Shown: positions 46,771-56,041, counted from the stretch's first letter. The stretch is DNA of 64,000 nt from Flavobacterium sp. (GCA_023251135.1 JAHEZJ010000003.1:62001-126000), one strand, 5' to 3'. Numbers and translations: made by a program. The notes: generated by a model from the sequence alone, not told the origin.

Positions 46771-48954
46771 TTACAAATTGCCTAAATAAACAATTTCTGT
46801 TCTTCTGTTCTCTGCTCTTCCTTTAGCTGTTTTGTTGGATTGAACTGGTTTTGCAGATCCAAATCCTTGTGAACTTAAGTTTGCCGGATTTACTCCTTTT
46901 GCAATCAGAGCTTCCATTACTACTTTTGCTCTTGCTTCAGATAATTTCTTATTTGTTTTAGGATTCCCTACGTTATCAGTGTGTCCGTTAATCGCAAACT
47001 TAGCATTTGGATAGTTTTTCAGGATTTCTTTGATCGCATCTAATCTGCCTGAAGTTTCTCCTTTTCTGGCATCACTTAAAGTTGCTTTTCCGGTTGTAAA
47101 GAAAATAGATTTCGCTTCCACTTTCAGCTGTGCCAATGTTTCTTTGGTAACTTTAGGACAACCGTTATTTTCTGCAGGACCATATACTAATGGGCAAGCA
47201 TCATCCTTGTCTAAAACTCCATCTTTGTCAGCATCTAAAATTGGACATCCTTTATTTTCTAACGGACCAGCAGCTTCCGGACAAGCGTCATCTTTGTCTA
47301 AAATTCCGTCTTTGTCTGTATCAGGCCATGGACAACCTTTGTTTTCTACCGGACCGGCAACTGCAGGACAAGCGTCTACATTGTCTAATAAAGTATCTCC
47401 GTCTGTATCAGGCCAAGGGCATCCTTTGTTTTCAACAGGACCCGCAACATTCGGACAAACATCATCTTTATCAAAAACTTTATCTCCATCCGTATCCGGC
47501 CAAGGACAACCCTTATTTTCTTCCGGACCAGCTACTTTTCTACAAGCATCTTCTTTATCGATAACACCATCTTCATCTGTATCTTTGAATTTCTTCTCGT
47601 AAACCGGTAATTTTACACCAAGGTGAAAATCAGCCGCTTTTGATTCTTTTGAAACCAAATTGGTAATAACAGAACCTGAACCAACAAAGAAAGCACCTAA
47701 GCGAATCCCTGATCCTACCTGCATTCCGCTATATTCCATCCAGGTCATTGGTACATAAAAACTAAACCATCTGCTTTCATAACGAGGCGTTAGGCTCACA
47801 CGATTGGCAATACTGCTTCCGTTTAATTTAGAATCGCTCACCATGCTGATGTCACCATTTAAATTCAGATAGAATTTTCTGTACATGTTCCAATCTACAT
47901 CGGCATGAATAGCCGTTGGTAAGTTTGTTTTAACTCCTTTAGAAGTTGAAACCTTTGTATAATGCTCGTTTAGGAAATCATACAGATTATCAGCATCATT
48001 TATCATTTTCTCTGTTACAACTCCGGTAACATTATAGGTATCTAATTTTGAATTCCTGTAATTAATCGAACCAATATCAGTAACCGAAAGACCAAAACGT
48101 ACTTTGTATTTGTTTAAATCACGAAAGTTATTGTCCGCTCTTTTGGCCTTGTTTAAATCGTATTTTTCGTATTCCGGTCTCCATTCGTAAACAAGTCCAA
48201 AGTCAAAACCGAAACCATTTGAATTTGCATCAAATTTATAATCTTCATTAGCCTCAAAATCCTGGCTCGCTCCTATCGTTACTTCTCCTTCAGAAAGAAG
48301 AGTGCTGGCTCTTGGGTTAGCTTTGTTTTCTACAAACGCCACTTTTACTCCTCTGCCCTGAGCATAACCGTTTACACCTCCCTGAAGGTACTTTGCTGTT
48401 AAACCTCCTTTTAAGAAATGCTGATTATTTTGCCATAAAACGGCAGCATAAGAAAGACCAACTTCTCCCCATGAATTAGAAACTGCATTTGGATTGCCTA
48501 AGTTAAAATTAAAATTACTGGCATGATCTAAACCATCTTTCACTTCATTTACAAGGCTACCATTAACATTATAGGCATTAGTAACAGATCTGGCTCTTGT
48601 AAAAACAGCAATCGTATGTTTTGGAGCAATATTAAACATGAAAGAAGGCCCCATGATATCAAAATTAACCAAACCATTGTTGGCGTTGGCTGGTGTCATG
48701 ATCGACTGACGGTCAAAATCATATCCTTTTTTGTACACATCAAAAAGACGAACACCGTAAAGATCATTCGATACCGATCCACTGATCGAAAACAGGTTAA
48801 TATCGGTTTTAAAACGGGAATCAGCGATAGAAGCCGGATTAAAAAGAACACTTTGAACACCTGCATAGTTATCATGCGTGTATCCCAGATAAGATTGAGA
48901 TCTCGCCGAAAAAGTAATTGCAATAAGTAATAAACTGAGTAAAGTTTTTTTCAT
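46771..48954 (-). CDS. OmpA-family outer-membrane protein with DUF5723-like barrel and TSP3 repeats
   Basis: 727 residues from ATG 48954 (signal peptide ending SARSQ). Three parts: an N-terminal DUF5723-like beta-barrel region (YLGYTHDNYAGVQSVLFNPA) to about residue 450; five thrombospondin type 3-like calcium-binding repeats (DTDGDKVFDKDDVCPNVAGP and variants, each ending ENKGCPWPDTD); and a C-terminal OmpA peptidoglycan-binding domain (INGHTDNVGNPKTNKKLSEA). It anchors the outer membrane to the wall; specific role unknown. Confidence 0.92.
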   Translation of the reverse strand: MKKTLLSLLLIAITFSARSQSYLGYTHDNYAGVQSVLFNPASIADSRFKTDINLFSISGSVSNDLYGVRLFDVYKKGYDFDRQSIMTPANANNGLVNFDIMGPSFMFNIAPKHTIAVFTRARSVTNAYNVNGSLVNEVKDGLDHASNFNFNLGNPNAVSNSWGEVGLSYAAVLWQNNQHFLKGGLTAKYLQGGVNGYAQGRGVKVAFVENKANPRASTLLSEGEVTIGASQDFEANEDYKFDANSNGFGFDFGLVYEWRPEYEKYDLNKAKRADNNFRDLNKYKVRFGLSVTDIGSINYRNSKLDTYNVTGVVTEKMINDADNLYDFLNEHYTKVSTSKGVKTNLPTAIHADVDWNMYRKFYLNLNGDISMVSDSKLNGSSIANRVSLTPRYESRWFSFYVPMTWMEYSGMQVGSGIRLGAFFVGSGSVITNLVSKESKAADFHLGVKLPVYEKKFKDTDEDGVIDKEDACRKVAGPEENKGCPWPDTDGDKVFDKDDVCPNVAGPVENKGCPWPDTDGDTLLDNVDACPAVAGPVENKGCPWPDTDKDGILDKDDACPEAAGPLENKGCPILDADKDGVLDKDDACPLVYGPAENNGCPKVTKETLAQLKVEAKSIFFTTGKATLSDARKGETSGRLDAIKEILKNYPNAKFAINGHTDNVGNPKTNKKLSEARAKVVMEALIAKGVNPANLSSQGFGSAKPVQSNKTAKGRAENRRTEIVYLGNL

Positions 48955-49085
48955 TAAAATTTGTTTTTGTTTGGGTAAATTCGGCGGCAAAACTACACTA
49001 TTTGAATCACAAACAGGTTAAGTAAACATTGAATTCCTGTAACTTCTTTAACAAATTATGTAAGAAGATCAGAAGGCTCATTTTC

Positions 49086-49093
49086 TATTTTTG
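49086..49093 (+). promoter_or_regulatory. Probable -7 box TATTTTTG of dps
   Basis: Consensus -7 match 26 bases before ATG 49119. Confidence 0.45.
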
Positions 49094-49118
49094 GTAAACA
49101 ACCTTTAATCAGACAATT

Positions 49119-49592
49119 ATGATCCCGCATATTGGAATAACACCAAAAAATTTAAAAAAGAGTACTGCGCTATTAGCCACGATTTTATCTAACGAAATGA
49201 CCCTTTATGTGAAAACCAGAAAATTTCACTGGAATATTTCGGGAAATAGCTTTATGGAATTACACCAATTATTTGAAGAGCAGTATCGCATACTGGAAGC
49301 CCATATTGATGAAGTTGCAGAACGCATCAGTCAGCTTGGCGACAAAACAATTGGAACAATGAAAGAGTTTATCGAGAATTCAACGCTAAAAGAGTCTCCA
49401 AAAGAATACCCTTCACAGAAACAAATGTTAAAAGAACTTTTAGAAAACCACGAGCAGCTGGTGACAGAGTTTCGAGACTATATTCCGGTTTTTGAAGCCG
49501 AGAATAACGATGCAGGTTCGGCCGATTTTGTGACCGGATTGCTTCAGGAACACGAAAAAATGGCCTGGGTTTTACGCCGATATCAGGCTTAA
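49119..49592 (+). CDS. dps: Dps-family DNA-binding ferritin
   Basis: 157 residues, one four-helix ferritin-like domain. Ferroxidase signature KFHWNISGNSFMELHQLFEE, then EAHIDEVAERISQLGDKTIG. Dodecameric Dps proteins store iron, use peroxide and shield DNA in starvation and oxidative stress. The basic start (TPKNLKKSTALL) could touch DNA. It opens the stress gene block that runs to 55561. Confidence 0.95.
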   Translation: MIPHIGITPKNLKKSTALLATILSNEMTLYVKTRKFHWNISGNSFMELHQLFEEQYRILEAHIDEVAERISQLGDKTIGTMKEFIENSTLKESPKEYPSQKQMLKELLENHEQLVTEFRDYIPVFEAENNDAGSADFVTGLLQEHEKMAWVLRRYQA

Positions 49593-49698
49593 AAAGCTCA
49601 AAATGTGAATCATACAACTCTTCTTTAAATGGATGTAACAGAAAACCAACCACTAATCTGCAACTTTACAATACTATTAATCTTTAAAACTTAAGGTC

Positions 49699-49884
49699 AT
49701 GAATATTACAGAAATAAAAGGAAATTGGAATGAGTTAAAAGGAAAACTGAAGCAAAAATTTGCAACTCTGACAGATGATGATTTGATGTTTGCTGAAGGA
49801 AAAGAAGACGAAATGTACGGCAGAATTCAGCAAAAACTGGGGAAAACAAAAGAAGAATTTCATCAAATCCTCTCAGATTTGTAA
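49699..49884 (+). CDS. CsbD-family stress protein
   Basis: 61 residues of the CsbD pattern: [54 protein letters not shown]. Small, helical, soluble; family members are induced in general stress but their biochemical role is not known. 106 bases after dps and closed by its own terminator. Confidence 0.92.
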   Translation: MNITEIKGNWNELKGKLKQKFATLTDDDLMFAEGKEDEMYGRIQQKLGKTKEEFHQILSDL

Positions 49885-49904
49885 CCCTTTCTGGCTCAAT
49901 CGGG

Positions 49905-49940
49905 ATACCGTCTAGTATAAATATTAGACGGTATTTTTTT
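49905..49940 (+). terminator. Terminator after csbD-like gene
   Basis: ATACCGTCTA / TAGACGGTAT stem with a 10-base loop and seven T. Confidence 0.88.
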
Positions 49941-50040
49941 GAGAAATTTCTTTATTATTTCAAATATTAGTAAATTTCTAACAATTGTTAAACGGTGTAA
50001 CCAAATTTAAATTAAGTATCTTTAACCAAATTTTTATAGA

Positions 50041-50592
50041 ATGAAACTATTTATAAAGTTTGACATCAACACCATTTGTTCGCTTTTTTTAAAGCACAAT
50101 CTGGATCAGCATAAAATAAATTTTACGACCCTTGGTTTTGGTGAAATTGAAATCAATGATAATATGGATGCTGAGGCGCTTGAAGCTTTAAAAGAGAAAC
50201 TGGGCCCGTGTGGTTTTGAAGTTGTTGAAAATCAAAAAAGTGTTCTGGTTCAGAAAATAAAAGATGCTATAATTGAACTTGTTTTCATGGAAGACAACAA
50301 CAATTACAAAAGTTCTGTATTTTTAGCCGAAAAGCTCAACCATAGTTATGGCTACTTGTCGAATGTATTTTCGGAAGTAACCTATTCTTCTATCGAAAAT
50401 TTTATCATTTTACAGAAGATTGAAAGAGCAAAGCAACTAATTATTATCAACGAAATGAGTCTGACCGAAATTGCTTTTTTACTCAACTATTCAAGTGTAG
50501 CCCATTTGAGTACACAGTTTAAAAACACCACCGGAATTACACCCTCGGCTTTTCAGAGAATAATTAAGAAACGAAGAGAAAATTTAAACTAA
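50041..50592 (+). CDS. Short AraC-family regulator
   Basis: 183 residues. The N-terminal ~80 residues form a small alpha/beta domain (FTTLGFGEIEINDNMDAEAL ... CGFEVVENQKSVLV), then an AraC DNA-binding domain with SVFLAEKLNHSYGYLSNVFS and MSLTEIAFLLNYSSVAHLST helices. This short two-domain type is typical of Bacteroidota. It overlaps closely with the following response regulator and kinase genes (21- and 10-base gaps), forming an operon. Confidence 0.9.
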   Translation: MKLFIKFDINTICSLFLKHNLDQHKINFTTLGFGEIEINDNMDAEALEALKEKLGPCGFEVVENQKSVLVQKIKDAIIELVFMEDNNNYKSSVFLAEKLNHSYGYLSNVFSEVTYSSIENFIILQKIERAKQLIIINEMSLTEIAFLLNYSSVAHLSTQFKNTTGITPSAFQRIIKKRRENLN

Positions 50593-50613
50593 AATCCAAA
50601 TACCCACATTAAA

Positions 50614-51063
50614 ATGCAAAAAAACGCATTACATATTTTATTGGCCGATGATGATGAAGACGATCGCCTTTTTTTTAAAGATGCCTTTGAAGAGATAAAG
50701 ATCCAGACAAAAGTAGAATTTGCACATGACGGAATGCAGTTAATGGATCATTTGATGAATCCTGACAATACGTTACCTGATATTTTATTTCTGGATTTAA
50801 ACATGCCTAAGAAAACCGGAAAAGAATGCTTAATCGAAATTAAAAAAACAGAGCATTTAAAAAACATTATTATTGCCATCTACTCTACTTCTTCCTCTGA
50901 AGAAGATATTGAAGACACTTTCATTCAGGGAGCGAATATTTACATTAAAAAGCCAAGTGATTTTAATAATCTCAAAAAAATAATTAATGAAGTCGTTACT
51001 GTAAACTGGCACTATCATACCTCAGGGTTAAATCGTGATAATTTCCTGTTGCGACTAAAATAG
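50614..51063 (+). CDS. Single-domain response regulator
   Basis: 149 residues, only a receiver domain: acidic pocket DDDEDD (12-17), phosphorylated Asp61 in LFLDLNMPKKTG, Thr/Ser of IYSTSSSEED, and KKPSDF (Lys113). The long type of receiver without output domain (Rcp1-like) usually partners the kinase next door, which here starts 10 bases after the stop. Confidence 0.93.
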   Translation: MQKNALHILLADDDEDDRLFFKDAFEEIKIQTKVEFAHDGMQLMDHLMNPDNTLPDILFLDLNMPKKTGKECLIEIKKTEHLKNIIIAIYSTSSSEEDIEDTFIQGANIYIKKPSDFNNLKKIINEVVTVNWHYHTSGLNRDNFLLRLK

Positions 51064-51073
51064 TAAAACACCA

Positions 51074-52858
51074 ATGAAGTGGATCCCAAATTTTAATTCC
51101 TCAAACTCTTTGAGAGTTATTTTTGTAATCGCAGTTTTCATTCTGTTGTTTCTTTCTTCTATCGCTTACAAACACAACCAGGACCTCAATGAGTCCAGTA
51201 AATTAGTAATGCATACGTATGAAATTAACATTCAGCTAGAACGGTTAATGTCAGCTATAAAGGATGCCGAAACGGGACAGCGCGGTTATATCATAACCCG
51301 TAATGCCCGTTTTTTAACTCCTTACCTTTATTCGCGTGACAAGGTAAACACTTCCTTCATCACTTTAAAAAAATTAACGGCCGACAACCCAAAACAGCAG
51401 GAAAACCTCCAAAGGTTATTCAAGCTCATCATTCAGCGTTTTGTTTCTTTTGAAAATTGTCTCAAATACAGCGATCCCAAAACCTACGACAAACGAAAAC
51501 TCGACAATTATATGTTTGGGGGGCGAATTTTGATGGAGAACATTCGTTTTAAAGTCGACGAAATGAAAGACAGTGAAAAAAGCTATCTGGCCAAAAGGTT
51601 AAAAATTTACGATGCCGAAATTTCCCTGAGCCCGCTTTTTTCTATTTCGCTGTTTCTGGTTGCCCTCACTTTTATTTTATTGGCTTACCGACAAATCAGC
51701 CGTGATTTTGAACGTCTGAAAATCATTAACAAGCAACTCTTGATTTCCAGCGGACTTATGGCGGAATCTGAATCTATCGGTAAATTCAGTACCTGGCAAT
51801 GGGATTTAGACACCAACAAGATCGATTATTCCGACAATCAATATCGTTTATTGGGGTATGAACCCAACGCTTTTGTTCCTGAAAAGGGGACTTTTTTAAA
51901 TTTTGTCCATCCTGAGGACAAAGTAACAGTTGCAAAATCGATGGAAGGAATTCTCAATTACGAGCAATTGCCTTTTGTTTACTATAAAATTATGCTTCCA
52001 AATCAGGAAGTCAGACACTTTAAAACCACCGGAAAATTATTAACAGACCAACAGGGAAGTAAAATTTTACTGGGCATTAACTTTGACATTACCGACGAAC
52101 ATTTACTAAATATAGAGCTTCAGGAACGTAATCTGGAATTAGAAAAAAGCAATAAGGAACTGGCTTCTTTCAACCATGTTGCGAGTCATGACTTACAGGA
52201 ACCTTTGAGAAAAATCCAGACTTTTATCTCCAGAGTTTCTGATGCCGACAAAGCTGTTATGTCACAGAGCGCCAGAGATTATATTGCCAAAATTGAAGTT
52301 TCGGCCAAAAGAATGCGCGTTTTAATTGATGATTTACTTTTATTCTCCAGAACCAATACTACCAAAAAAGAGTTCATTAAATCAAATTTAAATGAATTGC
52401 TAAAAAATGCCGAAGCAGAATTAACTGAAATGATCGACGAGAAGAAAGCAGTCATTACCACTACAAAATTGCCCAAATTGTCCGTTATTCCGTATCAGAT
52501 CGAGCAGCTTTTTATCAATCTTATTGGAAACTCCCTGAAGTACAACCGTCCGAATATTGCACCCGAAATTGCAATTGAAAGCCAAAAAGTATTCTCTGTA
52601 GATTATCCCGAACTACTGGATCAGAATGTGAAAAAATTCCACAAAATAACTTTCACAGACAACGGAATGGGTTTTGACCCTCAGTTCAAGGAAACCATTT
52701 TTGTACTGTTCCAGCGACTGCACTCCAAAACCGATTACCCGGGAACAGGAATTGGTCTGGCCATCTGTAAAAAAATTGTCGACAATCATAAGGGGTATAT
52801 CATGGCCGACAGTCAACCGGATCAGGGTTCTGTATTCACTATTTTTCTTCCGGATTAG
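51074..52858 (+). CDS. CHASE3-PAS sensor histidine kinase
   Basis: 594 residues. Membrane helix about 13-32, extracytoplasmic CHASE3 domain (SAIKDAETGQRGYIITRNAR), second helix about 184-205, a PAS domain (about 230-345, STWQWDLDTNKIDYSDNQYR), then HisKA with phosphorylated His372 in NHVASHDLQEPLRK, and an HATPase end (LFINLIGNSLKYNRPN, TDNGMGFDPQFKE, GTGIGLAICKKIV). Senses an unknown envelope signal; same operon as its likely partner regulator. Confidence 0.95.
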   Translation: MKWIPNFNSSNSLRVIFVIAVFILLFLSSIAYKHNQDLNESSKLVMHTYEINIQLERLMSAIKDAETGQRGYIITRNARFLTPYLYSRDKVNTSFITLKKLTADNPKQQENLQRLFKLIIQRFVSFENCLKYSDPKTYDKRKLDNYMFGGRILMENIRFKVDEMKDSEKSYLAKRLKIYDAEISLSPLFSISLFLVALTFILLAYRQISRDFERLKIINKQLLISSGLMAESESIGKFSTWQWDLDTNKIDYSDNQYRLLGYEPNAFVPEKGTFLNFVHPEDKVTVAKSMEGILNYEQLPFVYYKIMLPNQEVRHFKTTGKLLTDQQGSKILLGINFDITDEHLLNIELQERNLELEKSNKELASFNHVASHDLQEPLRKIQTFISRVSDADKAVMSQSARDYIAKIEVSAKRMRVLIDDLLLFSRTNTTKKEFIKSNLNELLKNAEAELTEMIDEKKAVITTTKLPKLSVIPYQIEQLFINLIGNSLKYNRPNIAPEIAIESQKVFSVDYPELLDQNVKKFHKITFTDNGMGFDPQFKETIFVLFQRLHSKTDYPGTGIGLAICKKIVDNHKGYIMADSQPDQGSVFTIFLPD

Positions 52859-52891
52859 TCACTCAAAAAAGCCTTTAAAAACCACATAACA

Positions 52892-52937
52892 AACGTTGTA
52901 TAAATCTTTTATGGGAATTATATAACGTTTCTTTTTT
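52892..52937 (+). terminator. Probable terminator of the kinase operon
   Basis: AACGTTGTATAA / TTATATAACGTT arms (one mismatch) and a CTTTTTT tail. Confidence 0.6.
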
Positions 52938-53001
52938 ATGCTGTAAAGCAAAATCTTCTATTCATCGCCATCTTTGTAAAGTAATACTTTATGAAGTAAT
53001 A

Positions 53002-53568
53002 ATGAAAGCAATCCCCAGAGTAAAAGCATCTTTTTTCAAAGCAATATTTTTATTGTTAACCCTAGTTTTTGTTGCATCATGTAAAAAAAGCTATCCAATA
53101 GAAACTTCTTTAAAAAATGAAACTTTTACCAAAAATGAAAAAGAAGAAATTGAAGCCTTTTTTTTTATCGCGGCGGCAAATGTAAGTCAATCCATTATTT
53201 CTAAAAGTCAAATTGCACAACAAAAAAGTTCTGACAGTACTATTCTCGAAGTAAGCAAAAAAATCGAAATTAATCAAAATCTGTTGTTACAGGAAATAAC
53301 CAATCTGGCCAATAGAAAGCTTATTATTATTACTGAAATCAACGCAACCCGAAAACGGGACCTGTACGATTTGATTGATGCCAATGAATACAATTTCAAC
53401 CACGCTTACTTAGATTCGATGCATGAATCATTGGAAGAACAGATTCGGTTATTGGAATCCATTTCAAAAGAAACAAATGACCAAACGATTCTGAAAATGG
53501 TTTTACAGTATCTGCCACAACAATATGAGTTTTCAAGAGAAATACAAAAATCAAAAATAGTACTCTAA
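53002..53568 (+). CDS. DUF4142-like lipoprotein
   Basis: 188 residues with a lipoprotein signal (LLLTLVFVASC). Mostly helical with the ferritin-like DUF4142 pattern: EIEAFFFIAAANVSQSIISK, then paired helices (LYDLIDANEYNFNHAYLDSM, HESLEEQIRLLES). Sits in the envelope. Related proteins accompany stress genes in many Bacteroidota. First gene of a tightly spaced run to 55561. Confidence 0.78.
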   Translation: MKAIPRVKASFFKAIFLLLTLVFVASCKKSYPIETSLKNETFTKNEKEEIEAFFFIAAANVSQSIISKSQIAQQKSSDSTILEVSKKIEINQNLLLQEITNLANRKLIIITEINATRKRDLYDLIDANEYNFNHAYLDSMHESLEEQIRLLESISKETNDQTILKMVLQYLPQQYEFSREIQKSKIVL

Positions 53569-53606
53569 ACGCCTCTAAACGCTATTATTAACTAAACTAT
53601 TTAACT

Positions 53607-54248
53607 ATGAAAATGCACTTTAATTTTTTATCCGCCTTAACCCTTTTTTTAACAGCTTCATTCGGAATGCTGCAGGCACAGAACAATAATGTAAATACCG
53701 AGTACGGGATCAAAGGAGGGTTCAACATGTCGAATTTGTATTCTAATGATGCCAACGACGACAATGTATTGTATGGTTTCAATGCCGGACTTTATGCAAC
53801 TTTACCAATCTCTGATTTTATTGCCATTCAGCCCGAAATCCTGTTTACCACAAAAGGAGCCAAACTAGAATACAATAATGCTTTTGCCAGTGGAGACTCA
53901 AAATTCAAACTCAACTATATTGAAGTTCCATTGTTGGTAAGAGTAAATATCACCAAAAATTTTAATGTTCATGCCGGTGGTTACGCTTCTTATCTTGTAA
54001 GTTCAAAAGTTACGGGTAGCGGAGATATCAACTTCGAGCAAAGAATCGATACCGATGATCTGAACAAGTTTGATGCCGGTCTGGCAGCGGGTGTTGGAGT
54101 CGATTTTGATCCAATAAGCATTGGTTTACGTTACAATTACGGACTAACAACCGTTGGAAAAGAAAGAACAGTTGCCGGAACAACCTATACTTTTCCGGAC
54201 GCAAAAAACAGCAACCTTAGCTTGTATCTTTCGTATAAGCTAAACTAA
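53607..54248 (+). CDS. PorT/OmpW-type outer-membrane beta-barrel protein
   Basis: 213 residues; signal peptide ending MLQAQ, then GIKGGFNMSNLYSNDANDDN and repeated amphipathic strands (AIQPEILFTTKGAKLEYNN, LNYIEVPLLVRVNITKNFN, ISIGLRYNYGLTTV) ending in a terminal aromatic strand (LSLYLSYKLN). Porin-family of the outer membrane beta-barrel type common in Flavobacteriia. 38 bases after the DUF4142 gene. Confidence 0.9.
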   Translation: MKMHFNFLSALTLFLTASFGMLQAQNNNVNTEYGIKGGFNMSNLYSNDANDDNVLYGFNAGLYATLPISDFIAIQPEILFTTKGAKLEYNNAFASGDSKFKLNYIEVPLLVRVNITKNFNVHAGGYASYLVSSKVTGSGDINFEQRIDTDDLNKFDAGLAAGVGVDFDPISIGLRYNYGLTTVGKERTVAGTTYTFPDAKNSNLSLYLSYKLN

Positions 54249-54281
54249 AAAAGGATTTTATTAACCCTAAATACACAAGTC

Positions 54282-54434
54282 ATGTCAAATTTATTATATA
54301 CCATCGCAGTAATTCTGATCATACTTTGGGCTTTAGGCTTTTTTGTTTACAGCCTGGGAAGTATCATTCATATTTTATTAGTCATTGCTATTATTGCTAT
54401 ACTACTCCGACTTATTAAAGGTCGTGAAGTTTAA
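54282..54434 (+). CDS. 50-aa membrane peptide (lmo0937-like)
   Basis: A short gene, ATG 54282 to TAA 54434: MSNLLYTIAVILIILWALGF then FVYSLGSIIHILLVIAIIAI and ending LLRLIKGREV. Two membrane spans with a YSLGSIIHILLVIA core, the hallmark of the small lmo0937-type family frequent in Bacteroidota stress loci. Below the usual ORF size cut. Placed in the run between porin and YtxH genes with regular spacing. Confidence 0.85.
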   Translation: MSNLLYTIAVILIILWALGFFVYSLGSIIHILLVIAIIAILLRLIKGREV

Positions 54435-54482
54435 AATACAAATACTATTAACCACTTTATATTAATTACTAAATCGAATATT

Positions 54483-54767
54483 ATGAAAACGAGCAGCACA
54501 ATTTTAGGAATTTTAGGAGCCGCAGCGGCAGGAGCTTTTTTGGGTGTTTTATTTGCACCGGACAAAGGATCAAATACCAGAAAAAAAATATCAGACAAGT
54601 CTAAAGATTACGGAGACAATCTGAAAAACAAGTTCGACGGAATTGTAAGCACAATTACTTCAAACGGTAAAGAAATTATCGAAGAAGGAAAAGCAAAATT
54701 CAGCCAGGCAAAAGAAGACTTCAACTCGATTAAAGATGAAGCAAAAGCTGTAAAATCGAACTATTAA
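54483..54767 (+). CDS. YtxH-family protein
   Basis: 94 residues: an N-terminal hydrophobic Gly/Ala helix (ILGILGAAAAGAFLGVLFAP) with the DKGSNTRKKISDKSKDY motif of the family, then a charged helical tail. Family members are membrane-anchored general stress proteins of unknown mechanism. In the stress run. Confidence 0.9.
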   Translation: MKTSSTILGILGAAAAGAFLGVLFAPDKGSNTRKKISDKSKDYGDNLKNKFDGIVSTITSNGKEIIEEGKAKFSQAKEDFNSIKDEAKAVKSNY

Positions 54768-54806
54768 GAAAGTGAATTTTGTAAATCCTAAACATACCCC
54801 TCTATC

Positions 54807-55199
54807 ATGGAATCAGATGCAACAACAAACGACAACTTAAATCTTTACGAGAAAGCAGAAAACTATACCAAAACGAGTTTAGAATTAATTAAGCTCAAAA
54901 CGGTATCAGCATCAGCAGATGTTTTATCGACATTGACCTCTAGGATCGCGGTTGGAGCTGTTGTTGCATTTTTTACCTTGTTCCTCAATATTGGGATCAG
55001 TTTATGGATTGGAAAAAAATTAGGCGAATACTATTACGGTTTTTTTATACTGGCTCTTTTTTATCTCATTGTGGCCATTGTGCTGCACAAACTGCACCAC
55101 AGACTTATTAAAACCCCAATTGGAAACATGATTGTTTCGAGTATTTTAAAAGAAACTAAAAGAGAAGCCAACTCTGATGTAAGTCAGTCAAAAAACTAA
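54807..55199 (+). CDS. Holin-X / phage-holin-3_6-type membrane protein
   Basis: 130 residues. Two adjacent membrane helices (IAVGAVVAFFTLFLNIGISLWIGKKL and YYGFFILALFYLIVAIVLHKL) between charged ends, matching the small 'putative actinobacterial holin-X' family. Despite the name there is no phage gene nearby; the neighbours are stress genes. Overlaps functionally with YtxH and the next gene (11-base gap). Confidence 0.85.
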   Translation: MESDATTNDNLNLYEKAENYTKTSLELIKLKTVSASADVLSTLTSRIAVGAVVAFFTLFLNIGISLWIGKKLGEYYYGFFILALFYLIVAIVLHKLHHRLIKTPIGNMIVSSILKETKREANSDVSQSKN

Positions 55200-55210
55200 A
55201 AAAGACGGTT

Positions 55211-55561
55211 ATGGAAACGATTTACACCCTTGATGCACTAGACCGGAAGATTCAGCTTTTAGAAAACCGCCAAGACGCCGAATGGTGTTCAATTAAAGAC
55301 GAAATCGATGAAATTAAAGAGCATCTAAAACCTCTTAACCTCATTCGGAACACAGTCGAAGAAATCAACGAAACAGTTGGTTTTAAAAGCCATCTGGCAC
55401 AGTCGGCTATCAGTATCGGAATTGGTTATCTGGCCAAAAGATTTGTGGTAGGAAAAAGTAAATCTACTTTCAAAAACATCTTCGGATCCTTACTACAGCT
55501 TGTCGTTACCAATATAGTTTCGAAACCGCACGAGCCTTCCCACGAAGATTCGGCACCCTAA
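55211..55561 (+). CDS. Hypothetical protein of the stress run, 116 aa
   Basis: N-terminal coiled-coil-like helix (LDRKIQLLENRQDAEWCSIKDE...), then a semi-hydrophobic segment (HLAQSAISIGIGYLAKRFVV) and a short tail. Starts 11 bases after the holin-like gene, with which it is probably co-translated. No function known; the position suggests an envelope-linked partner. Confidence 0.72.
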   Translation: METIYTLDALDRKIQLLENRQDAEWCSIKDEIDEIKEHLKPLNLIRNTVEEINETVGFKSHLAQSAISIGIGYLAKRFVVGKSKSTFKNIFGSLLQLVVTNIVSKPHEPSHEDSAP

Positions 55562-55603
55562 AAATCGTCACGAGAGTAATGGTCTAACTAAAATTTAATT
55601 ATT

Positions 55604-55702
55604 ATGGAAAAGTTAAGCGAAATAATAGTCAAAAATGGTGTGTACATGTACTCTAATCTTTATAAATGTTTTGAATTCACAAGAGTATTTTTAGGTATCT
55701 AA
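55604..55702 (+). CDS. Possible 32-aa ORF after the stress run
   Basis: ATG 55604 to TAA 55702 encodes MEKLSEIIVKNGVYMYSNLY then KCFEFTRVFLGI. Preceded by a leader like those of its neighbours, but the composition is weak and no family is recognised; it may be a decayed gene start. Confidence 0.2.
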   Translation: MEKLSEIIVKNGVYMYSNLYKCFEFTRVFLGI

Positions 55703-55770
55703 CTTGCTTTATACGTTTTATAAACAAACGGTTAATCGGTTAATATCCTTCACTATATATTTTTTTCTCT

Positions 55771-56040
55771 GAGGTACTGAGGTGCTGAGTAACTAAGGTT
55801 CTGAGGTTTTTTTAAAAGGTTCAGAGGTGCAAAGGGACAAAGGCACAGAGGTTTTATTGGAGAAAATAAAAAAAGAGCGTATTTCAACTGGTTGAAATAC
55901 GCTCTTTTACTATATAAAAATCTTTATTGATTTAAACAGCTTAATCCGTCGCTACAAAACCTTTGCAACTTTGAACCTTTGTTCCTTTGCGCCTCCAGAC
56001 CTAAAAAACTTAGAACCTCAGCACCTTAGAACCTTAATGT
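55771..56040. repeat. Inverted word repeats around a perfect palindrome
   Basis: Left side GAGGTACTGAGGTGCTGAG ... GGTTCAGAGGTGCAAAGG (55771-55862), right side ACCTTTGCAACTTTGAACC ... CTTAGAACCTCAGCACC (55961-56035), facing each other across the terminator palindrome at 55871-55908. Fills the gap between the stress run and prfA; no gene. Confidence 0.7.
55871..55908. terminator. Perfect 18-bp-stem terminator palindrome
   Basis: AAAAGAGCGTATTTCAAC, two-base loop, then its exact inverse. It lies between two converging units (stress run and prfA) and can serve both. Confidence 0.85.
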
Positions 56041-56041
56041 C

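Noticed and set aside
47030..47602. 190-codon open frame on the plus strand with repeats
   Set aside because: It runs antisense to the TSP3 repeats of the OmpA-family gene, which explains its repetitive look.
54807..55199. Holin-like gene as a sign of a prophage
   Set aside because: No phage structural, integrase or lysis genes nearby; this family travels with stress genes.
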